Origin: Labilithrix luteola
Lineage (GTDB): Bacteria > Myxococcota_A > Polyangia > Polyangiales > Polyangiaceae
Reading direction: 5' to 3'
Assembly: GCF_001263205.1 (NCBI RefSeq)
Contig: NZ_CP012333.1
Coordinates: forward strand, 3,410,001 to 3,474,000
Length of the DNA: 64,000 nt
The notes under the pieces are model-generated. The model saw only the letters and a list, made by a program, of their open reading frames with translations, ran no database searches and was not told the origin of the DNA. The translations under genes and the position numbers were made by a program. This document shows, one piece after another, positions 34,063 to 42,619 of the stretch. How positions within the stretch are numbered: position 1 is the stretch's first letter; each line of letters begins with the position of its first letter.

Positions 34063-36060
34063 ATGGACGCACCGCAAGTGGCACCGACGGCGGAAGGCAC
34101 GTTCGACAAAACGCCTCTGTCGAACCTGCTCATCTACGCACTCGAACGCGGCCTCTCCGGCACGTTCGAGCTCTCGTTGAACGAGGCATCCGTTGCGACG
34201 CTCCTGTTCATCGAGGGATTCCCGGCCAAGATCCGTACGACGGAGCCGGGGCATTTCCTGGGTGAAGTGATGGCCGATCTCGGGCTCATCACGGGCGAGC
34301 AGCTTGCCGCGTCACTCGAGCGCTTGCAGGAGAGCCCGCGTCTGCAGGGCGAAATCCTCATCGAGCTCGGCTTCGCGACGGAGCAGATGGTCCAGGCGGG
34401 TCTGCGCGGCCATCTCGACCGCAAGCTCGAGCAGCTCTTCTCGCTGCCGCAAGAGACCGCGTTCGCGTACTTCGACGGCGTCGACAACCTCGCCCGATTC
34501 GGTGGGCCGCCCGTCCAGATCGACCCTCTGCCGGCGCTCTGGCGCGGCGTCCGGCAATCTCCCTCGTGGGAGCACGTCGATGCAACGCTGCGGCGCCTCG
34601 GAGCGCTGGGCGTCCGCTTGACCGCCAATGCTCAGGTCTCGCGCTTCCAGTTCGGACGCAACGAGCTCGCCGCGATCGAGCTTTTCCAGCAGAAGCCGCT
34701 TCGGGTCATCGATCTCGCGAACAGCAAAATCGTGGGGCCGAGCGTGGCCCAGCTGCTCGTGTACTGCCTGTTGATCACGAAACAGGTCGAGCTCGTCGAG
34801 GTGGTCGCCGAAAAGCCTGCTTCGTCGCCGCAGCCCCAAGTCCAGCCCGCGACGCCGCCCTCGAGCGGACAGGCCTTCGCCCGCGTGCAGCTCCAGGCCA
34901 AGCCCGTGGTCCGTACGCCGCTCGTCATCGAGGAGATGCCCGTCAATCGGAGCGCCTCGGACAGCCGCATCTCGAGTCCGATGCCCGCGCCGATCCCGCT
35001 ACCGGACGAGGTTCGGCCGGCCACGAACGCCAACCCGCCTCCGGCTCTGCCGGGCGCGGCAAGCAACCTCGACATCGGCTCGATGATCTCGACGACCATC
35101 CAGTCGTCGCTGCCACCTCCGATGACGGCTGCCGCGGCCGTGAGCGTGGCCCCGGAACCGACGAGCTCGCCCGCGATGAACGTGCACGAAGCCGTCACCG
35201 CGCCTCCGCCCGTGGAGTCTTCCCCGAGCCTGCCCTCCGAGCCGGCGCCGCTCACCGCCGAACAGAGCACGCTCAAGAACAAGATCCTCGAACGCGCCAT
35301 CACGATCTCGGGGCAGGACTACTTCCAGATGCTCGGCGTCGATCGCGACGCCACCGCCGAGGCCGTCCAGAAGGCCTTCATCCAACTCGCCAAGGTCTGG
35401 CACCCGGACCGCCTCCCCGCCGCCCTGGTCGATGTGAAGGAGGCCTGCAGCAAGGTCTTCTCGCACCTCACGGAAGCGAACGCGACGCTCTCCGATCCCG
35501 AGCGCCGCCAGGAGTACATGACCCTGATCAAGGAGGGCGGCGCCACGCCCGACGATCAGGCCAAAATCCAGGCTGTTGTCGAGGCCGCCACGGACTTCCA
35601 GAAGGCCGAGTTCCATCTCAAACGGAACGACGTGAACCAGGCCTACGAGCTCGTGAAGAAGGCGTGGGCGCTCGATCCCGAGCAGGCCGACTACCTCGCC
35701 ATGATGACGTGGCTCGAGGCGCAGAAGCCCGAGTTCGTCGGTCGCGAGAAGACGCTCGAGAAGATCGCCGTGCTCGACAAGTGCGTGAAGATGAACGCGC
35801 ATTGCGAACGGGCGATCTTCTGGCGAGGCATGCTCTACAAGCGCATCGACGAGGGCGCCAGGGCAGTCAAAGACTTCAAGAGGGCCGCCGACCTCAACCC
35901 GCGCAACCTCGATGCGCTGCGCGAAGTGCGCCTCCACAACATGCGAGGCGGAGCCTCGAAGCCGCCTCCCGGGCCCGGCGGCTCGATGCGCCCGAGCGCC
36001 AAGCCGCCCGCAGGCAACGAGACGCTCGGCGGCCTCTTCGGCAAGCTGTTCAAAAAGTAA
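34063..36060 (+). CDS. DUF4388 (PATAN) - J-domain - TPR protein
   Basis: The 665-residue protein begins with a DUF4388/PATAN domain (FDKTPLSNLLIYALERGLSG, then ATLLFIEGFPAKI), a domain linked with myxobacterial signalling and gliding. A 150-residue Pro/Ala-rich linker follows. Then comes a J-domain, DYFQMLGVDRDATAEAVQKA and LAKVWHPDRLPAAL, with the HPD motif needed to stimulate DnaK, and finally TPR-like helices (NVNDVNQAYELVKKAW-type repeats) to a basic tail. ATG at 34063 is chosen as the fold begins right after; GTGs at 34021 and 34039 are alternatives and no ribosome site decides. It may recruit DnaK to a DUF4388 complex; inference. Confidence 0.88.
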   Translation: MDAPQVAPTAEGTFDKTPLSNLLIYALERGLSGTFELSLNEASVATLLFIEGFPAKIRTTEPGHFLGEVMADLGLITGEQLAASLERLQESPRLQGEILIELGFATEQMVQAGLRGHLDRKLEQLFSLPQETAFAYFDGVDNLARFGGPPVQIDPLPALWRGVRQSPSWEHVDATLRRLGALGVRLTANAQVSRFQFGRNELAAIELFQQKPLRVIDLANSKIVGPSVAQLLVYCLLITKQVELVEVVAEKPASSPQPQVQPATPPSSGQAFARVQLQAKPVVRTPLVIEEMPVNRSASDSRISSPMPAPIPLPDEVRPATNANPPPALPGAASNLDIGSMISTTIQSSLPPPMTAAAAVSVAPEPTSSPAMNVHEAVTAPPPVESSPSLPSEPAPLTAEQSTLKNKILERAITISGQDYFQMLGVDRDATAEAVQKAFIQLAKVWHPDRLPAALVDVKEACSKVFSHLTEANATLSDPERRQEYMTLIKEGGATPDDQAKIQAVVEAATDFQKAEFHLKRNDVNQAYELVKKAWALDPEQADYLAMMTWLEAQKPEFVGREKTLEKIAVLDKCVKMNAHCERAIFWRGMLYKRIDEGARAVKDFKRAADLNPRNLDALREVRLHNMRGGASKPPPGPGGSMRPSAKPPAGNETLGGLFGKLFKK

Positions 36061-36062
36061 GA

Positions 36063-36088
36063 GCGGACGGGCCAGCCAGCCCATCCGC
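36063..36088. terminator. Hairpin between convergent DUF4388 and pfp genes
   Basis: GCGGACGGGC (36063-36072) and GCCCATCCGC (36079-36088) pair at 9 of 10 positions around a 6-base loop, directly after the stop at 36060 and before the opposing stop at 36116. Likely bidirectional terminator, without a T-run. Confidence 0.5.
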
Positions 36089-36115
36089 CCTCGTCATTCG
36101 AGCCTCGCCGGGAAA

Positions 36116-37399
36116 TCAGGTCGCCGCTTTGAACGGCGCCATGCTGTTGCGCGCGTCCTTCTCGACCAGGTAGCCGAAGCGAGCGCGGAAGTCGGAGGCG
36201 CTCATGTTCGCGGCCTGGGAAAGGCGCGTGAGCTCGACGGTGTCCTCGAAATCCTCGGGCTTCAGCCGGAGCATGTAGCTGCGGGCGATCTTGTAACGGT
36301 CCGACTCGATGTCGACCATGCGCACGCGCATGCGGCCGGTGACCGGGTCCATGATCTTCGCGAACGGCACCGGCACGAAGCTTCCGCGCTGCATGCTGAT
36401 GAGCGCCTCGCTCCCGCCTTCGATCACGTAGCGCGCGGCGCAGTAGCCGAGGTCGCGCGTGTACTCCATGTCGAACGGGATCGGGTCGGCGCAGCGAACT
36501 TCGTAGCCGATGTTCTTCGAGACGATGGTCGTCTTGATGCCCATCGTCGCGAGCTGCTTCTGCACGGCCGCCTTGACGATGTTGCCGAAGTCGACCTCCG
36601 CGATACGGATGTGGCCGTGCGCGTCGCGCTCGACGCCCTCGAGGCCTTCGATGTCGCTCGGACGCACGTGCTCGACGAGGCCTTCGGCCAGAACGGCCAC
36701 GCCGTCGGTGCGGCCATGCGAGAGGCGCTTGATGATCGAGCCGGCGAGCGTATCGACGATCGTCTTGAGCGGGACCGGGTTCTCGAACTCCTCCGAGACG
36801 AGCGAGAGCGTGGCGCCCGCCGCCTTGCCGATGCCGAGCGCGAGGTGGCCGGCCTTGCGGCCCATGGCGACCACGAAGTACCAGCGCGAGGTCGTCTTGG
36901 CGTCGACCATCAGGTTCTTCGTGATCTCGACGCCGATGTGGCGCGCGGTCTGGAAGCCGAACGTGTAGACGTCCTGCGGAAGGTCGAGGTCGTTGTCGAT
37001 CGTCTTCGGCACGTGGACGACGCGGAGCTTGCCGCGCGACGCCTTGGCGAGCTGGCTCGCGCTGAAGCACGTGTCGTCGCCGCCGATCGTCACGAGCATG
37101 CCGACCCCGAGCCTCTGCAGCGTGTCGAGGCACTTGGCGAGGAGCTCCGGGCTCTTCGTAGGGTTCGCGCGCGAGATGCCGAGCGTCGAGCCACCACGGA
37201 AGTGGATGCGACTCGTGTCGGCGATCGAGAGCGGCGTCACGCGCGAGGTATCACCCTCGATGAGCCACTTGAAGCCGTCCTGCACGCCGAGGACCTCGAC
37301 GCCGGATAGGCACGCGCGAATCGTCGCGGCGCCGATCACGCTGTTGATGCCGGGGGCGGGACCTCCGCCGACGAGAATGGCGAGCTTGGAGTCGGACAT
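36116..37399 (-). CDS. pfp: 6-phosphofructokinase, pyrophosphate-dependent type
   Basis: Catalyses fructose-6-phosphate to fructose-1,6-bisphosphate in glycolysis. The 427-residue protein has GGGPAPGINSVIG near the N-terminus, GGDDT (106-110), PKTIDND (131-137) and MGRKAGHLALGIG. In this family Asp in GGDD and Lys in PKTIDND mark use of pyrophosphate, whereas ATP enzymes have GGDG and PGTIDND. Both marks are present, so the PPi-dependent, reversible form is predicted. ATG at 37399; the longer frame upstream runs antisense to the aldo-keto reductase gene. No ribosome site is obvious. Other glycolytic genes are not nearby. Confidence 0.93.
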   Translation of the reverse strand: MSDSKLAILVGGGPAPGINSVIGAATIRACLSGVEVLGVQDGFKWLIEGDTSRVTPLSIADTSRIHFRGGSTLGISRANPTKSPELLAKCLDTLQRLGVGMLVTIGGDDTCFSASQLAKASRGKLRVVHVPKTIDNDLDLPQDVYTFGFQTARHIGVEITKNLMVDAKTTSRWYFVVAMGRKAGHLALGIGKAAGATLSLVSEEFENPVPLKTIVDTLAGSIIKRLSHGRTDGVAVLAEGLVEHVRPSDIEGLEGVERDAHGHIRIAEVDFGNIVKAAVQKQLATMGIKTTIVSKNIGYEVRCADPIPFDMEYTRDLGYCAARYVIEGGSEALISMQRGSFVPVPFAKIMDPVTGRMRVRMVDIESDRYKIARSYMLRLKPEDFEDTVELTRLSQAANMSASDFRARFGYLVEKDARNSMAPFKAAT

Positions 37400-37498
37400 G
37401 TGTTGCGAGCGTACCCGGATTCGTTGGGAGTCAGCGAGCGCCAGCTGACTGGATCTGGATGGACCAGCTGCGGCAGTGACCGTCGACCTTGCGCGCAA

Positions 37499-37518
37499 GT
37501 AACTCAAACATGAGTTAC
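37499..37518. promoter_or_regulatory. AT-rich perfect palindrome in divergent promoter region
   Basis: GTAACTCA (37499-37506), spacer AACA, TGAGTTAC (37511-37518). It stands out by its low GC, lies 68 bases before the aldo-keto reductase ATG and 100 before the pfp ATG, and has the size and symmetry of a TetR- or MarR-type operator. The regulator is not in the window next to it. Confidence 0.55.
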
Positions 37519-37585
37519 GATACACCGCACGACGACGCAAGTTGCTGCGCGATGGCATCGGCCATCCGGCAGGTGTAGACGCTGC

Positions 37586-38584
37586 ATGGTGAGCGACCTC
37601 CCCTTCCCTCTCACCGCGTCTCTCGACGGGCGCGCCGCCGAAGAGCCTGCGCGACTCGTGCTCGGGTCGATGAATTTCGGCAAGCGCACGACCGAGAAAG
37701 ACGCGAAGGCCATCCTGGCACGCGCCGTCGAGCTCGGCGTGGTTCACGTCGACACAGCGAACGCGTACGTCGACGGCACGTCGGAGCGCATCGTCGGCGC
37801 CTTCGCGCGAAGTCAGCCGGGTCTGCGCGACCGGCTCGTCGTCGCTACGAAGGTCGGCTTCGGCCGGATCGCCGGCAAGCCCGAGGGACTCTCGAAGAAA
37901 CGCGTGCTCGAGGCATGCGACGAGAGCCTCGGCCGACTGGGACTCGACGTCATCGACGTCTACTACTTGCACGCTCCCGATCGCGCGACGCCCATCGAGG
38001 AGACGCTCGATGCCCTCGCCGAGCTGCTCGACAAGAAGAAGATCCGCGCCTGGGGCGTGTCGAACTACGCGGCCTGGCAGGTGCTCGAGATGATCGAGCT
38101 CGCCGACAAGCGAAGCATGCCCAGGCCGGCCATCGCGCAGCAGCTGTACAACGTGCTCATTCGGCAGCTCGACGTCGAATGGTTCTCGTTCGCGAAGCGC
38201 TACGGCCTGCACACGACCGTCTACAACCCGCTCGCGGGCGGCCTTCTCTCGGGCAAGCACACGCGCGGCGCAGACGTGCCGAAGGGCTCACGCTTCGACA
38301 AGAATCGCCTCTACCTCGGCCGCTACTTCACCGACGCGATGTTCGACCGCGTGGAGCAGCTGACTGGCATCGCCCGCGAGGCCGACATCCGCTTGCTCGA
38401 GCTCGCGTACGCGTGGCTTGCTTCGGCCCCGGGCGTCGACTCGATCTTGCTCGGCCCGGCGACCGTGGAGCAGCTCGAACAAGGCGTCGCCGCGTGCGCC
38501 AAACCTCTCGCCCCCGAAGTCCGTGCGCGCATCGACGCGCTCCATCGAACCTGGCTCGGCACCGATACGTACTATGCCCGCTGA
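37586..38584 (+). CDS. Aldo-keto reductase
   Basis: NADPH-dependent carbonyl reductase of the AKR fold, 332 residues. The catalytic tetrad is visible: Asp56 and Tyr61 in HVDTANAYVDG, Lys89 in VVATKVGFG and His129 in VYYLHAPDRATP. NADPH-loop region SILLGPATVEQLEQGVAAC is at the C-terminus. The layout is close to AKR7/aflatoxin-aldehyde reductase-like and YdjG-type proteins; substrate not known. Its last 11 bases overlap the PhyH-family gene, so the two are co-expressed. The 37499-37518 palindrome lies upstream. Confidence 0.94.
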   Translation: MVSDLPFPLTASLDGRAAEEPARLVLGSMNFGKRTTEKDAKAILARAVELGVVHVDTANAYVDGTSERIVGAFARSQPGLRDRLVVATKVGFGRIAGKPEGLSKKRVLEACDESLGRLGLDVIDVYYLHAPDRATPIEETLDALAELLDKKKIRAWGVSNYAAWQVLEMIELADKRSMPRPAIAQQLYNVLIRQLDVEWFSFAKRYGLHTTVYNPLAGGLLSGKHTRGADVPKGSRFDKNRLYLGRYFTDAMFDRVEQLTGIAREADIRLLELAYAWLASAPGVDSILLGPATVEQLEQGVAACAKPLAPEVRARIDALHRTWLGTDTYYAR

Positions 38585-39362
38585 AGTTTCACTCCTGACC
38601 GACACGGCCATCGACGAAGCGATCGCGCACTATCGCGCGCACGGCTGGGCACGACTTGGCAAGCTCGCCGACGACGCCACGCTCGAAGGCCTCCGCGCCC
38701 GCGCCGACGCGATCATGCTCGGCGAGGTGAAGTACGAGGGCCTGTTTTTCCAGCATGATTCCGACACGGGGCGCTACGAAGACCTCGCGTACGGTGAAGG
38801 TTGGCAGGGCCCGTCACTCCAGTACCGCAAGGTCGAGAAGCTCGAGAAGGACCCGCTCTACTGGGCGTGGATCACCTCGCCGCTCTTCCAGGTCATCGCT
38901 CGGCGCGTGCACCCCGAGGCGAGCGGCGTCGCGATCTATCGCGCGTTCTTGATGAACAAGCATGCCGGCGGTGGCTCGAACCTTCCCTGGCACCAGGACG
39001 GCGGCCGGTTCTGGGGGCTCGATCGCGATCCGGTCCTGCAGATCTGGACGGGCCTCGACGACGCCGGTGAAGACGGCGGCTGCGTCGAGGTCGTCGAGGG
39101 CAGCCACGCCGCAGGCCTCGCCACGCCGCTCGGAGGCGTTGTCCCGCCGAATCACCTCGAAGCCATGGAGTCGGAGGCCAAGGCCCGACGAATTCCGACC
39201 GTCGCGGGCGAGGTCCTCCTCATTCACAACCACGTCTGGCACCGCTCGGGCCGCTCCCACACCGGGCGACCGCGGCGAGCCCTCAGCGTTTGTTACATGG
39301 ATGCCGCGACCCAGTGCGTGCGGAAGAAGCGGGCTCCGCGCGAGTTCGTTCGCGTCTTCTGA
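38574..39362 (+). CDS. Phytanoyl-CoA dioxygenase (PhyH) family protein
   Basis: A non-haem Fe(II)/2-oxoglutarate oxygenase of 262 residues. The iron triad is His140 and Asp142 in LPWHQDGGRFW and His223 in NHVWHRSGRSH; an Arg about ten residues later (GRPRRALSV) can bind 2-oxoglutarate. The family hydroxylates fatty-acyl, secondary-metabolite or other small substrates; this one is unassigned. ATG at 38574 lies inside the end of the aldo-keto reductase gene (11-base overlap), which suggests a two-step oxidation/reduction pathway. That is inference. Confidence 0.92.
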   Translation: MPAEVSLLTDTAIDEAIAHYRAHGWARLGKLADDATLEGLRARADAIMLGEVKYEGLFFQHDSDTGRYEDLAYGEGWQGPSLQYRKVEKLEKDPLYWAWITSPLFQVIARRVHPEASGVAIYRAFLMNKHAGGGSNLPWHQDGGRFWGLDRDPVLQIWTGLDDAGEDGGCVEVVEGSHAAGLATPLGGVVPPNHLEAMESEAKARRIPTVAGEVLLIHNHVWHRSGRSHTGRPRRALSVCYMDAATQCVRKKRAPREFVRVF

Positions 39363-39524
39363 GGATTCGATGCACAGCCGCGACTCGATGGGCGCACTGA
39401 ACACCTGGCTCAAGGCGTCGTATGACGCGGCGCGGTCGAACGCGAGCGTTCCGTTACGGTCGACCTCGGTTCATTCGGTTGCGCCTTTTTCGCGCTCATC
39501 TGCTCTCCGTGTTAAGTTTTGCCG

Positions 39525-40280
39525 GTGATACGGGGCCGCGTTCTCGTCATTGACGGAGACGAGTGGGTTGGCCGCCTGCTCGGGCGCTTTCTCCAAGAGA
39601 AGAACTTCGCGGTCGACGTTTGTTCGGAGGCGCGCGCGGGCTTCGAGAAGGCGTGCCAGACCGTTCCCGATTGCATCGTCTGCAACGTCGATCTCCCGGA
39701 CATCGACGGGTTCTGGGTCGCACGACGCATCCGGACCGAGGGCGGTCCCGTCTCGAGGACGCTGCTGCTCTTCCTCGCCGACTCGCAAGACAAGGAGCTG
39801 CGTCTGCAGGCCCTGCAGGTCGGCGGCGACACGCTCCTTTCGCGGCCCGTGTCGAATGACGAGATCGTCGCGCAGATCAACGCGCTCATCGATTTGTCCC
39901 GCCGCTATCAACGCAAAGAGAGCGAGGAGCCTTCGTCCACCTCGCTCGCCGCGGCCTTCCGAGGCGACCTCTCGAACTTTCCGCTCGCCAGCATTCTGAT
40001 GATGCTCGAGATGGAGCGGCGCACCGGCACGCTCGACGTCGTCTCCGAATCGAACACGCGCGCGGTTCTGACGCTCACGGGCGGCCTCTTCGCCGTCACC
40101 GAGATCAGCGGCCGATCGGCTCCGGCCATCGATGTCCTCCGTCAGGTCCTGTCCTGGCGTACCGGGCGTTTCGCGTTTCATCCTCGCGATCCCGGAGCCG
40201 TTCCGCCTCCGCGCGGCTCGATCGGCGCGCTCGTCCTCGAAGCCATGCGCCTCGAAGACGAGAAAAAAGCGGCCCAGTAA
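39525..40280 (+). CDS. Degenerate receiver fused to DUF4388 (PATAN)
   Basis: The 251-residue protein has a receiver domain (VIRGRVLVIDGDEWVGRLLG; possible phospho-acceptor Asp56 in CIVCNVDLPDIDGFW). The conserved Lys is replaced by Arg107 (LLSRPVS) and the conserved Thr/Ser by Ala85 (LLLFLADS), so normal phospho-switching is doubtful. After a short linker comes DUF4388 (LAAAFRGDLSNFPLASILMM, EMERRTGTLDVVSES, then TGRFAFHP). The GTG at 39525 is preferred; a TTG two codons earlier is possible. It may act as a phosphorylation-independent scaffold with other DUF4388 proteins such as the one at 34063. Confidence 0.9.
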   Translation: MIRGRVLVIDGDEWVGRLLGRFLQEKNFAVDVCSEARAGFEKACQTVPDCIVCNVDLPDIDGFWVARRIRTEGGPVSRTLLLFLADSQDKELRLQALQVGGDTLLSRPVSNDEIVAQINALIDLSRRYQRKESEEPSSTSLAAAFRGDLSNFPLASILMMLEMERRTGTLDVVSESNTRAVLTLTGGLFAVTEISGRSAPAIDVLRQVLSWRTGRFAFHPRDPGAVPPPRGSIGALVLEAMRLEDEKKAAQ

Positions 40281-40288
40281 CGCTTGGT

Positions 40289-40303
40289 CGACGCCCAGCG
40301 TCG
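40289..40303. terminator. Small hairpin between convergent genes
   Basis: CGACGC-CCA-GCGTCG, a perfect 6-bp stem with 3-base loop, followed by CTCGTTCCCTT. It sits between the DUF4388 receiver stop and the opposing livH stop. Confidence 0.3.
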
Positions 40304-40312
40304 CTCGTTCCC

Positions 40313-41221
40313 TTAGACCTTTTCGGCGCGCGTCGAGCCGAGCAGGCCGGCCGGCCGAACGAGGAGCACGGCGATGAGGACGAGGAAGACGAGAACGTCG
40401 ACGCCGCCCGAGTAGTCGGTGAGCTTCACGAGCTCGCCGATGACGCCGATGAGAAGGCCGCCAAGCATCGCGCCCGTGATGCTGCCGATGCCGCCGAGCA
40501 CCGCGGCGACGAACGCGCGCGTGCCGATGATGACGCCCATCGTCGGATAAACCTGGGACTGGTCGACGCAGTAGAGAACCGCCCCGAGCGCCGCGAGCGA
40601 CGAGCCGAGCGCGAAGGTCATCGAGATGACCCGCGAGGTGCGAATGCCCATGAGGCGCGCGGCTTCTTCGTTGGCACTGAGCGCGCGCATCGCTTTGCCG
40701 AACCAGGTGCGCTTCACGATGATCTCGAGCGCGACCATCACCACGAGCGTGACGACGAGAATGACGACGCGCGAGGAGCTCAACGTTCCGACGCCGGGGA
40801 GGTCCACGGTGCCCGGCATCAACTGCGGATAAGGCCGGAAACGGGCGGAAAATAGGAGCTGGGCGAGGTTCTGCAGGAGCACGCTCATGCCGAGCGCGGT
40901 CACGAGCGGCGTGATGCGGACGAGCGCTCCGCGACCGCGACCTCGAAGCGGCCGATACGCGACGCGCTCGACGGTGATGCCGAGCAGGGCCGCGCCGACC
41001 ATCGCGAGCAGCGTGCCCGCGATGCCCGCCACCATCGGATTGGCCGAACCGCCGAAGGCCGTGATGAGGAAGAGGCCGAAATACGCGCCCATCATGAACA
41101 CTTCGCTGTGCGCGAAGTTGATGAGCTTCAACACGCCGTAGACCATCGTGTAGCCGAGCGCGACGAGGGCGATCATGGCCCCCTGCGTGAGGCCGGTGAC
41201 CAGGGCTTCGATGATCTTCAA
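40313..41221 (-). CDS. livH: Branched-chain amino acid ABC transporter permease, LivH type
   Basis: An inner-membrane permease of 302 residues with about eight hydrophobic helices. It starts MKIIEALVTGLTQGAMIALV, then LGYTMVYGVLKLINFAHSEV, the LivH signature, and RALSANEEAARLMGIRTSRV, the EAA-like loop that meets the ATPase; it ends FLVLIAVLLVRPAGLLG. It is co-directional with the livK-type gene 46 bases upstream. The partner permease LivM and ATPases LivG/LivF are not next to it, since the following gene is on the opposite strand. They must be elsewhere if the transporter works. Confidence 0.95.
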   Translation of the reverse strand: MKIIEALVTGLTQGAMIALVALGYTMVYGVLKLINFAHSEVFMMGAYFGLFLITAFGGSANPMVAGIAGTLLAMVGAALLGITVERVAYRPLRGRGRGALVRITPLVTALGMSVLLQNLAQLLFSARFRPYPQLMPGTVDLPGVGTLSSSRVVILVVTLVVMVALEIIVKRTWFGKAMRALSANEEAARLMGIRTSRVISMTFALGSSLAALGAVLYCVDQSQVYPTMGVIIGTRAFVAAVLGGIGSITGAMLGGLLIGVIGELVKLTDYSGGVDVLVFLVLIAVLLVRPAGLLGSTRAEKV

Positions 41222-41267
41222 GCGGCGAGTCCCCTTCGTTCGGTCTCGAGCCTAGGCGTCTCGTGGC

Positions 41268-42425
41268 CTATTCGGCCAGTACTTGCGTGGCGAAGCGGAA
41301 CTTCTTGTCCTTGATCTGGACGACCACGATGGGCTTGTTGGCGTTGCGGTCCTTGTCGATCGACAAGGTTCCCGTGGCGCCCTGGAAATCCTTGGTGTCG
41401 GCGATTGCCTTGCGGAGGGCTTCGGGCGACGTGTCCGGAGCGCGGCCCATGGCGTCGAAGAGGAGGCTCGCGGCGTCGTAGCCCTGCGCGCTCAAGCTCG
41501 ACGGGTCGTGCTTGTACTTCTCTTCGAACGCGGCGAGGAACTTCTTCGAGTTCGGCCAGGGAACGTCGGGCGCGTAGTGGTTCGTGAAGTAGGCGCCTTC
41601 GAGCTCCGCGCCGGCGCCCTCGAGGAGGTTCGCCGAGTCCCAGCCGTCGCCGCCCACGAAGCTCGAGCCCGGGATGCCGACCTGCTTGGCCTGGCGCGCA
41701 ACCTGGACCATCTCGTTGTAGTAGTTCGGAACGAAGATGACCTCGGGGTTCGCGGCCTTGAGCTCGTTCAGGTACGTCGTGAAGTTCGTCTCGCCCTTCT
41801 GGTAGCCCTTGTCCACGACGATGGTGCCACCGAGCTTGGTGAACTCCTCGCGGAAGCTCTTGGCGAGGCCCGACGAATACGTGTCCTGCGCGGCGTAGAA
41901 GATGCCGACCTTGTTCTTCTTCAGCTCGTTCTTCACGAAGCGCGCGGCGACCTTGCCCTGCTGCTCGTCGGTGAAGCAGACGCGGAACACCCAGTCGCGC
42001 CCCTGCGTGACCTCGACCGCCGTGGACGACGGCGTGATCAGCGGAATGTGAGCGTTGTTGGCGACGAGACCGCCGGCGAGCGAGCGGCTCGAGGCAACCT
42101 CTCCCAGCACGGCGACGACCTTGTCACGATCGATGAGCTGGCGAACCTTCTGCGAGGCTTCCTGCGTGGTGGACTTGTCGTCCTCGTAGATCACGCGGAT
42201 CTTCTTGCCTCGGATGCCACCGGCGGCGTTGCGCTCGTCGAGCGCGAGCTCGATCCCTTCGCGCGTGTCGGTGCCGAACGTGGAGTCGGCGCCGGACAGC
42301 GAGAGGTACGCGCCGACCGGGATCTCGTCACTCTTCTTGCTGCATCCGGCACCAACCCCAAGACCGAAAACGGAGACGAGGGCGAGCGAGCAAAGGCTCA
42401 GGGAGAAAACGCGCCGCGAGAGCAT
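41268..42425 (-). CDS. livK: Branched-chain amino acid ABC transporter substrate-binding lipoprotein
   Basis: Periplasmic-binding type I protein, 385 residues. The signal MLSRRVFSLSLCSLALVSVF ends in lipobox GAGC, so it is a lipoprotein. IPVGAYLSLSGADSTFGTDT, GIELALDERNAAGGIRGKKI and TPSSTAVEVTQGRDWVFRVC are standard LivJ/LivK features. It would deliver leucine/isoleucine/valine or a related ligand to LivH. The ATG at 42425 is preferred over a longer frame that lacks a signal. It lies directly upstream of livH and is divergent from a kinase gene. Confidence 0.94.
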   Translation of the reverse strand: MLSRRVFSLSLCSLALVSVFGLGVGAGCSKKSDEIPVGAYLSLSGADSTFGTDTREGIELALDERNAAGGIRGKKIRVIYEDDKSTTQEASQKVRQLIDRDKVVAVLGEVASSRSLAGGLVANNAHIPLITPSSTAVEVTQGRDWVFRVCFTDEQQGKVAARFVKNELKKNKVGIFYAAQDTYSSGLAKSFREEFTKLGGTIVVDKGYQKGETNFTTYLNELKAANPEVIFVPNYYNEMVQVARQAKQVGIPGSSFVGGDGWDSANLLEGAGAELEGAYFTNHYAPDVPWPNSKKFLAAFEEKYKHDPSSLSAQGYDAASLLFDAMGRAPDTSPEALRKAIADTKDFQGATGTLSIDKDRNANKPIVVVQIKDKKFRFATQVLAE

Positions 42426-42619
42426 GACGGGCGGGCATACCAGGCAATTTTGCCGGCGGCCAGTGTGCGGTCGTGCTTGGTCCCATCCACGTGGAAGACT
42501 TTCTGTTTCCTGGCCGTGCCGGGGCCGCCTTGGCGACGCCACGAACACAACTCCGACAGTGTCGTGAAGTTTCCTCCCCCTCGACTCGTCAAAGTCCCCG
42601 AATGGGTGACGAGGGCTCC

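Noticed and set aside
34566..36173. 535-residue plus-strand frame within the J-domain gene
   Set aside because: Wrong frame of the DUF4388/J-domain protein; Arg/Pro-rich low-complexity.
37400..38260. N-terminal extension of the phosphofructokinase frame
   Set aside because: It runs antisense through the aldo-keto reductase gene; the enzyme starts normally at 37399.
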